From Athripsodes cinereus (taxonomy: Eukaryota > Arthropoda > Insecta > Trichoptera > Leptoceridae), in the NCBI GenBank assembly GCA_947579605.1, contig OX388325.1, positions 10,225,572-10,289,571 of the forward strand: a DNA stretch of 64,000 bases, in the 5' to 3' direction. A model generated the notes under the pieces. It was not told where the DNA came from. It worked only from the letters and a program-made list of their open reading frames with translations, and did not search any database. Positions 56,395 through 64,000 of the stretch are shown piece by piece; the stretch's first letter is position 1; every line of letters starts with the position of its first letter. Position numbers and translations under genes: made by a program.

Positions 56395-56840
56395 TCGAAT
56401 ATTGTTTAAAATCTAATCGATAGAAATGAGACAGGCATCACTTACGAATTAGCTCTTAAATATTTTATTTTTTTAAAGATGTATCTGGGTTTTTGTTATA
56501 AACCCAAATACAACCTTATACACCTTTCACAGTAAGCTACTAAAAGCTTGTGTCGTGAAAGGGGAGTTTGCCGGGACTTGGTATCGAACCACGGACCCCT
56601 TGTTCACGAGGCCGAGACTCTTCATCCAGGCTACCGACGAACTCTGAATGAGAAGAGATATATTTAGTGCAAACCTAAAGAAGTAATCATTTTTGTACGA
56701 GATCTTCTATTGTAGATTTCGAATGAATGAAACTGAAAGTGATTCACTGGAGCCAGCCTAGAGGCAAATTGTAAGCTTTTTGACGCCTTTTTTTACTTTT
56801 TCCGGTTGAATTATGTAGAATGTTGCATTGTATTCGTCCT
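56395..56840. repeat. foldback family F, copy 3, interrupted by a SINE
   Basis: Left arm: 56395-56460 (AAAATCTAATCGATAGAAAT, CACTTACGAATTAGCTC). Right part: 56650-56840 (CCAGCCTAGAGGCAAATTGT, GAATGTTGCATTGTATTC). The SINE at 56465-56643 lies between them. Confidence 0.7.
56465..56643 (-). repeat. SINE family A inside foldback F
   Basis: A full-length minus-strand copy with B box GGTTCGATACC and an A-rich tail. Confidence 0.88.
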
Positions 56841-56841
56841 T

Positions 56842-56965
56842 ATGTTACGATACGAAGGCATTCATTCGAATATTTCTTCGGAAAATGCTCCGATTTGTCA
56901 CCGAATGATTGAATATTGATGATTGATTGACGTTCGCATCCTACTATCTGGACGCACCCATTAAA
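56842..56965 (-). repeat. dispersed repeat, family C, inverted copy
   Basis: Inverse of the block at 48455-48600 (AGGCATTCATTCGAATATTT, GATTGATTGACGTTCGCATC). Confidence 0.65.
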
Positions 56966-57001
56966 GATGTCTGATTAGTTTTGTCATCTATGTGTTGCAC
57001 C

Positions 57002-57494
57002 TAGTGTTGTGGAATTCTCAAGAAATAATTATTCGAGAAATTTACCGAGAAATTTCTCGGTAAATTTCTCGAAGTAGAGAATTTTCGGAGATTTTTTTTT
57101 ATTTCTTATTTAACAGTATAATAATAATAAACACTTTATTCAATCAATCAATAACAATGTACAAATGTTGAGACAATTTATCACCAATATATGTAGCTAC
57201 AATTAATTATGGAAACAAAAAAATGTAAGTTACCTACATAGAAAAAAGTGCTAATAAGTGATGAAAAATCTAGATGGTTGACACCCCACATGCCCATATT
57301 TAAGTTAAAAAAATATTGCAGGTACGTACATGGAAAAAAGTGTTAATAAACTCTGATTTGGGCCTTAATCAGCCCCACAAATTTTTGGATCAATCAGGTC
57401 GGCTGCGAAGAATACTGGGCGAAAGGTCATTATACCACTAAGAAAAATTATGGAGAGAAATTTCTCTGGAGAATTTTCTCTTCTCACATCACTA
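57002..57494 (-). mobile_element. hAT-type MITE, copy 2 (493 bp)
   Basis: Same element as 40940-41464 in opposite orientation. It has TAGTG ends, an exact 8-bp duplication GTTGCACC (56994-57001 and 57495-57502) and the identical 42-bp palindrome at 57032-57073. The minus-strand frame [18 protein letters not shown] matches copy 1 with one change. Confidence 0.93.
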
Positions 57495-57502
57495 GTTGCA
57501 CC

Positions 57503-58680
57503 CAGCCGAAATCCAGTTAAACATAAAATAAAATTTACAAATAAAACATAATTACTTTCTTGGGATATAAGAAAAAGGTAGGATAAAATTATTAAAATAA
57601 TATTGGGCAACACCATGCTGCAAATATTTTTGACAATATGTCATTGAATGTAAAATGTTTGAGATTCACTATTATAATAATGTAAGTCTAGTTTTAATTA
57701 TTAATAATAATTTAAATATTTTTATATAAATACAAACTTCGGAGATTATATTGATCATGACAATAACTTTGGCACAATGAAATGATTATGCTGTGTTTGG
57801 GCAAAATATGCGGAAAAACGTGTACAATATAAATCTGATGACATGCATGATATTATATATGTAAACTGTAATATCTTTATCAAACTTTTCTTAACATGAC
57901 AATTTTTTTTAATACTCCATCTTTACAGGGATCTCAATGTTTACTTTTTTTCTACCTTTTATCAATTGTTTTCTTTTCCAAACAATACAAGTTTATGTAT
58001 GTTTTTTTCTTCTTTTTTATTAATAGTTTTTATTTGTACTTATAATATGTTTAAAACTATATTTTTGTGTGTTAGCGATGGCTGCTTGTGCGATATGCTA
58101 GTGAGAACAGATGAATGAGCGGAATGTGCGATACTTAAATAATTGACTTAACTGTGGTACATGTTTGTGGATGACAGCTGAGTTATGAACGACTTTTTTT
58201 ATTTTTCTAAACCATATTTATAGTTGTTGTCTGTTTTGCACTTTTTACCAATAAATAAAATAAAATTAAATTAAAAAATTTAAAATATATTTACAATATT
58301 TTTAACCTAAAACAAACCTTAACGATGAGACCTCGTATAGAGCGTATTATTTCATCTCTATCTTACTCAAAACAGTGTGTTTAAAGTGCAAATAAACGTA
58401 CGAATAGACTAAAATATTTAATTAGTTTGTACACATGTTTTAAACATCAGATCATATTGTGTATAGTGTATCATTGAATAAGGCCCTTGATAATGTCATT
58501 ATAATAATATGTATGTCTTATCTAACTAAACATTTGGTTTAAGCTGTTTCAATACCGAGGTTAAATATTTTGGAATATTAATAACCAATAGCCGTATTCA
58601 CAAAAAAAAAACTTTGGCTAACTAGACACGACTAAATTAAGCCCTGGCTAAATTAAAAACCTCACCCGTAAAAAGAATGT
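57503..58680. other. AT-rich flank or intron, nothing recognised
   Basis: No repeat family or protein-like frame was identified. Confidence 0.4.
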
Positions 58681-58684
58681 TCTT

Positions 58685-59240
58685 TATTAATTGTGTCGGT
58701 GCACACGTAGTAGAATCCTATAATTAAGTTATATTTTGAAACAAGTTCATTATACTGTAATACTTATTATAATCTTTATTGCACAAAATTAGTAAACAAA
58801 GAAGAAGAAAAAAACATGGTATCATAACAACAGAACACATAATTTTGTGCAATGGGCGAGTTTATCGCTGAAGCGCAATATCTTCCAACTAACCCATTAA
58901 ACAAAAACAAATGATAATAATAACATATAAATAAATAAGTAAAACAAAATAAAAAAATTAAGATATATTGATAAATAAATAAACACATATGTATACCAAA
59001 ATAAATTTACACATAGAATAAGCTACTTAAATATATAATCAAAAGAAACTACTTTGGATAAGCGACTCGACACAGATGTTGACTAGGGATGGATGGGATA
59101 AAGTGGAAGAGATGGGGTAGGACTGCTCATCGTGTTTGGATACACGAAAAAAAGTAATTAAATAAATTGAAAATCTTAGGAGTTTTTATACACGTAATCA
59201 ATGTACAGTAAAGAATAAATGAATAAATAAATAAAAAAAG
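58685..59240 (-). repeat. family D head and LINE 3' UTR
   Basis: 58690-58745 repeats the family D head (TGTCGGTGCACACGTAGTAG). From 58765 to about 59235 the minus strand is a LINE 3' UTR. It has the block GGGCGAGTTTATCGCTGAAG plus CAATATCTTCCAACTAACCC shared with 29.49 kb, and an AATAAATAAATAA run at the end. Confidence 0.6.
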
Positions 59241-59749
59241 ATCGGGGGAAAGGGTTACAGACTTATTCTTCGCCGGGTACTCACTTAAATGCAGTTTGCA
59301 GTCGCTAATTTTGTTACATTAGTTAACAAGTATTAATGATATACTAAAACACATTTACCTTGAGACTGTATATAAAAATAATCGCGTAAATAACAACAAA
59401 CATCGTTTAATATATACATATCTACATTATAATAATATATTCTATATGTATTGGCCTCAGAGGAAAATACAATTTGGCGATATGAATTTGCGCAGTACGT
59501 TGTGAATAAAAATATTTTTTATGTATTATTTTTAAGATAGTTGAAGGCTGCAGTTGAAATAGCGATGATGAGGTGTTGTTATTTCTATTCTAAATGTTTC
59601 GATTTTAAAATAGTTAGATATTCCTGCAATTCCTGCTTAAAATGAAAGGAGTGTACTAACCATTTTTTTTAAATTTTATTTTATAAAAGCATTCTTCGGA
59701 GTTTATTTATGAACTTGATGTGATAATATTATGAATCACACGTTAATGT

Positions 59750-60480
59750 CACGTATGAGAAAAATGCACACTGTACGGTAACACTGCATTTAATAAAATG
59801 CACATAAAACGGTAGCACTACATTTTACAATGCACACTAAATGGTAACACTGCATTTATGGTTAAATTGTTTTAATTGAAAATGCATTATTAACAATTTT
59901 ATTTTTAAATCACAAATATGCATATTCTCGGTAAAATTGTATGTTAATTCAAATGCACACTTTTAGATAACGTTTGTAATTCAAAACGTATAAAAATTTG
60001 CACAACAGTCAATAAATTTGACAGGCAATTCAAAAATGCACACTTTTTATTTAATTTGTAATACAATACGGATAAAAACTTGTAAAACCGTCGATAAATT
60101 TTAGGGGTAGTTTAAAAAAGCACATTTTTCGATAAAGTTAAAATACAATGCGGCTAAAAATTTGTACATCAGTCGATAAATTTGATGGGATGTTTAAAAA
60201 TGCACACATTTCGATAACTTTTCTATCACATCAATGATAAACAAATATATAAAATTGAACAGTTTTTACAAAGCACACTTTTCAATATTATTTATAAGAA
60301 TACGGCAACCCGCCCCTTGTGGGACGATTTGTGCCAAGTGCAATATTTTTAGAAGATGTCACGTAATATTAAGGCATAAATTTATAAGATTTACGGACTT
60401 TATTACGGACTATAAGCACACTTTTCAGTAACACAAACAAAAATAAGCGAATCGAATAGTTTTTGAAAATGAACACTTTA
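59750..60480. repeat. diverged ~82-bp tandem repeat array
   Basis: AA(A/T)GCACAC-type starts occur at 59951, 60034, 60117, 60198 and 60270, spaced 83, 83, 81 and 72 bp. Within the units, TTTCGATAA, AATACAAT-CGG-TAAAAAT and GTCGATAAATTTGA recur in order. Looser units continue left to about 59760 and right to about 60475. Confidence 0.8.
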
Positions 60481-60484
60481 CGGT

Positions 60485-61000
60485 TGTATTAACGTAAACA
60501 CATTTTTTTTATTACGTCGTAAGAATTATTATTACGATATTTGGTGTGTTTATGTATCTATTCAATGAAATACTATTCCGCATCAAACTGGCAGTGAGAA
60601 TATTTAAATGTATACTAAGTCCTATCATAAAAATGTGCAAATAATAAATAAACAACAACGCAGCGAATCAGCTGAGCTTATTGCGCTGCCCGGTGGTGGA
60701 GTAGACGCATTTTAAAGGGTTATCAATCGTCTCATAATAATTCATTACATCGATTTGTTCTTCTAAGTTGTGAAATGTTTTATTATTATTATCTCATATC
60801 TCATTTATTAAACAAAACAATATTTGATTCTACATTTTGAACACAATATAAGATTAACAATACAATTTAAAAATAACATTTAATAACAAAAACCATAAAA
60901 TATTAAAATAAATTTATGTATATTCAAAATGTAGAACCCCAACATTATTCGAGTTGATTCTTCCATGATGTTCTATGAAATAGTACAATCATGCGAGATC
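60485..61000. other. AT-rich spacer, nothing recognised
   Basis: A short GC-richer piece at 60655-60715 (CGCTGCCCGGTGGTGGAGTA) is unexplained. Confidence 0.35.
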
Positions 61001-61010
61001 ACTTACAGAG

Positions 61011-61885
61011 CTACAGGGACAAAAACCTTCTTACTATCCTGGTGGACGATAAAAGTACGGCCTTCTCGATGCTGTATTTGAGCCTGTCATCTACTCCCAG
61101 TTTTCTGAGATTGCTTGACAGACTCTTAGGTATTAAACCATTCACAGACAACAATATAGGCACGATGATTGTGGTAGGTGTTCTCCACATATCTTTGATT
61201 TCATGAGCAAGATCAAGATATTTTATTATCTTATCTTGCTCAGCTTTATTTAAATTTTCATCGTGCGGTATAGTGATGTCTATGATGTATGTTTTACGGC
61301 ATCTGCGATCAACCAACACAATATCTGGTCGATTAGCTATAATAGTTCGATCAGTTTGAATTGGTCGATCCCAGTAGAGTTTAGTGTCATTGTTTTCAAG
61401 TACCGATACTGGACAATAATTATAGTATGGTAATTTTGATTCCTGTTCAATTAATTTAAATTTCAAAGCTAAATTTTGATGTAATATTTTTGCTACCTGA
61501 TCATGTCTTTTCAAATAGTCTGTTCCGGAAAGAAGAGAACATCCAGACAAAATATGTCTTAATGTCTCTCCCTCCCGATAACAGGCTCTGCATCTATCCG
61601 AAATATTTTGTTTCATTATAAATTTAAAACATTTGGTGCTTGTGTAATTTTTCCTTTATTTACATTTAAAATTGCACATTTATCAAGACCAAATTCCATT
61701 TTAATCGTTTCAGTGAAAAATTTTGTTACTGACAGTAATCTATTTAAATTATTATGATTTGGTGCATATAATTTAATGTCATCCATATAAAACAAATGAG
61801 AAATTTTGCTTCCACCTCTCTTTAACTGATATCCAATATTTGTATTTTTCAAAAGTGTACTTAATGGGTTTTTTATTATTATTAT
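61011..61885 (-). pseudogene. LINE with restriction-like endonuclease (R4/Dong-like), deleted
   Basis: The minus-strand upper frame has the RT catalytic block SHLFYMDDIKLYAPN. After a stop and an apparent internal deletion, a 201-codon frame begins with a zinc-knuckle (CRACYREGETLRHILSGC). It continues to RPDIVLVDRRCRKTYIIDIT, which fits the PD-x(n)-D motif of restriction-like endonucleases, and then KYLDLAHEIKDMWRT. A C-terminal endonuclease after the RT is the layout of early-branching LINEs (R2/R4/NeSL groups); an R4/Dong-type placement is inferred. Confidence 0.75.
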
Positions 61886-62275
61886 TATTACTGACAATAA
61901 GACGATTCTTACAAGGATCATTACAGCTGTAGGCCAAAGCGATCCAAGAAGAAAACTCTAAACGATATCCAAACGATAACACAACTACAATATATCTTCG
62001 ATTTTTTTTATAAATTCTGCATACGTCACGTTAAAGATATCAACCTCTCCAGCCAGACCATTAAACATTTGAATAACTCTTCCCACTGGGGAGTTTGCCG
62101 TTAAGTTTGTTCGGCTTTGAGGCTGGTAAAAAAAATCGTGATGCCGAAAACGTCCATATGCATCGGGAACATATATATTGAAATTTTTCAGTATTATTGG
62201 ATTAAAAATGATACCGTTGAGTAGTTTGAAAAAGTGACGAGCACAGAATATACTAAATGTTAGCACTATTGATCT
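61870..62275 (-). pseudogene. LINE C-terminal relic with (TAA)n tail
   Basis: The minus frame 62266-61985 ends NSPVGRVIQMFNGLAGEVDI then FNVTYAEF and a stop. This is a terminal motif like those closing jockey/CR1-type RT proteins. A ~100-nt 3' UTR ends in TAATAATAATAATAA at 61876-61890, immediately against the R4-like element, so it probably inserted into that element. Confidence 0.55.
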
Positions 62276-62299
62276 AATCTATGTCATCTACTACTACTA

Positions 62300-62520
62300 T
62301 TACTACTATACCATCACGGTATATTCCACAAGTGGGGTAGCCAGCAGACCAGCTGCATGTAATAAACATAATACAAGCTGTCCTCTCTGTGTCAATAAAA
62401 AAATAAGACATCCAGTAGGGGTGGTAAACTTCATCACTGTTGAATTCAAAATGTAAAATTCCCTTTTTTCGATCCTTTTATGCCTTTTGCATAACATTAA
62501 AAAACTTCTCAGTGATCGCA
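62300..62520 (-). repeat. family B repeat with (TAG)n tail
   Basis: A clean minus-strand copy: ACTACTACTATTACTACTAT (tail repeat), ACCATCACGG, CCACAAGTGGGGTAGCCAGC, then the middle. It shows that the tail simple repeat varies between copies. Confidence 0.85.
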
Positions 62521-62529
62521 ACTTCACAT

Positions 62530-63165
62530 TATTTAATCCGCGTTTTCCTACTTAAGCCACGTCCAAGCTTCACTTGCATGCAAATATTTAATATTTATAA
62601 ATATCTACATATGACGATAGTGATATCTGTTGGAAATTATAAAGTGCTTCAATATATACTGAAGAGGATGATCAAAGGTAAAATTGTGGCTTATTAAGGG
62701 TTCCTCACCACTTTCCTCTGAAAATTTAAGATTTGTGACTGGACAGATGATCGATGAGTGATTGGAGGAGCTATTTGGAGGACATAGTTATTCGTACAAG
62801 TAGTAGTGGTCACTAACATTCGAGAGACATGACATATATGAGACGAAAATATGACAAAGTATTTAAATCAACATGCGTAGGATTATTAATCGATGCTTCT
62901 ACGTAATATCTTTACTAACGCTACTACGACTCTCTACGCGTAGAGTACATTTTAGTGAATTGAATAATATTATATTTATTGTTAGTAAACAACACAACTA
63001 AACACACATCCAATGTGAATTCATAATAATATTAAATATATACATACATAACTACGTAGTACCTACTAGAAAACGTATTAATATATTATAATACTACAAA
63101 ATACAAATATACCAATGTATCTAGCTATGTAATAAGTAATATATGTATATTGTTTACAACTTAGT
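62530..63165. other. AT-rich spacer, nothing recognised
   Basis: No repeat or gene identified. Confidence 0.4.
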
Positions 63166-63170
63166 ATAAA

Positions 63171-63705
63171 GTGGTGTTCACATTTGGCGAATATCGCCAG
63201 GACACCAAAATATCGTCAGCCATTTTAACCGTGTGAACAAAATGACAGCTAGTCTGAAACGATAAAAACTAGTATGTAAAAACGATATCGTATCAAGTTG
63301 ACCACCTTTCAACTTTTTTCTCTGATTGAACGATCCGCGCATGCATAGATGTGCGCGGCGTACATATCTATGATAAAAACTTTATAACCTATAAATTTTA
63401 TAATGATTCCCGCTTCGTGACAGTTGTTATCTTTGTTGTTGGTTTGTGGCGTTTGTTTCCTTTACTAAAAGGCGCCTTATAACCTCTACTATAACATTTT
63501 CAACTGATAATAAATAAATACTTTGTGGTCTCCGTCTCGACGTCCGCCATTTTGAAAACAACGTCAAAATCAAAGCGCATCTGACAGATCGTTTTTATAT
63601 CGGTTGACTGTGTGAACAGGTGTGACAGTCAATGGGCGACCGGCGTATTTTGTTTTTTATGCAAGCGACATTCGCCTGGCGATATTCGCCAAATGTTAAC
63701 ACCAC
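63171..63705. mobile_element. DNA element with 31-bp TIRs (535 bp)
   Basis: The left end is GTGGTGTTCACATTTGGCGA then ATATCGCCAGG; the right end is its inverse with one mismatch. No convincing target duplication was found (flanks TATAAA and ATTAGT), so the superfamily is open. The interior is locally GC-richer (CGATCCGCGCATGCATAG, ACGTCCGCCATTTTG) but not coding. Confidence 0.75.
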
Positions 63706-63829
63706 ATTAGTCACAATCAGCTGTACCTACTCAAAAGAAAATGCATGTTTATACTTGCTTAAATAGCCATTCTAGAATGAGAATAAATTTATTCCTGACT
63801 AACTTTGAGCAGTCCCTGTTAAAGAAAAT

Positions 63830-64000
63830 GTCTTCCAGAATTTTCTATAAGTTTTCGAGAATCTTGTAAAAGGGGAGTGTTTCGTAATACTTGACTAATA
63901 ACAAAACGTCTCCCACTCATTTTTATAAGTTTTCGAGTGTTCTGTAAAAAGCATTGTTTGTAAAACTTCACGTAAAAGACAATCAAGATCTGAAATTCAG
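63830..64000 (+). repeat. two family B heads in tandem, running off the window
   Basis: ATAAGTTTTCGAGAATCTTG at 63847 and ATAAGTTTTCGAGTGTTCTG at 63926 are successive B heads. The second continues to the window edge at ...GAAATTCAG. Confidence 0.7.

Overview
The window is animal, almost certainly insect, nuclear DNA. It is very AT-rich, its genes have GT-AG introns, and old transposable elements are packed between and inside the genes. The repeat types (tRNA-derived SINEs, several non-LTR retrotransposon families, hAT and pogo-like DNA elements) together with the Hr4 protein sequence suggest Lepidoptera. The order is inferred, not proven.

Two protein-coding genes are supported, both on the minus strand. 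At 4559-11560 is a complete seven-exon C2H2 zinc-finger gene. Every splice phase closes and the exons join to 598 residues: a Gln/Asn-rich N-terminus, one isolated finger, a middle region with CxxC pairs, six tandem fingers and a Gln-rich tail. A putative non-coding 5' exon lies at about 12.63-12.80 kb. An 18-codon upstream ORF overlaps the start codon as TAATG. From 26093 to 55602 lies the 3' part of Hr4, the orphan nuclear receptor of the ecdysone cascade (NR6A/GCNF group). Five coding exons give about 701 residues with a complete DNA-binding domain, the ligand-binding-type domain and the stop codon. The first exon or exons lie beyond the right edge. One Hr4 intron is 20.9 kb.

Layout: 0-4 kb, repeats including a 1.4-kb pogo-like element; 4-12.8 kb, the zinc-finger gene with its introns full of LINE, SINE and foldback relics; 13.9-26.1 kb, an AT-rich and repeat-poor tract directly downstream of the Hr4 stop codon, which may be a 12-kb 3' UTR ending at an AATAAA at 13921-13926; 26.1-55.6 kb, Hr4 and its repeat-filled introns; 55.6-64 kb, upstream Hr4 intron or flank with a palindromic insertion, a hAT MITE, an ~82-bp tandem array, a LINE with a restriction-like endonuclease, and a TIR element.

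The two genes are separate transcription units, and nothing in the sequence shows that they act together. The clearest unexpected structure is in the repeats. Three small hAT-type elements have perfect 8-bp target duplications and a fourth has an 8-bp duplication with one mismatch. A very common short repeat ('family B') shares its 3' tail with a LINE found here. Several nested insertions can be put in order from their target duplications. Long palindromes, one flanked by 16-bp direct repeats, carry hammerhead-like or Penelope-like sequence. No bacterial-type system, CRISPR array, rRNA gene or canonical tRNA gene was seen.
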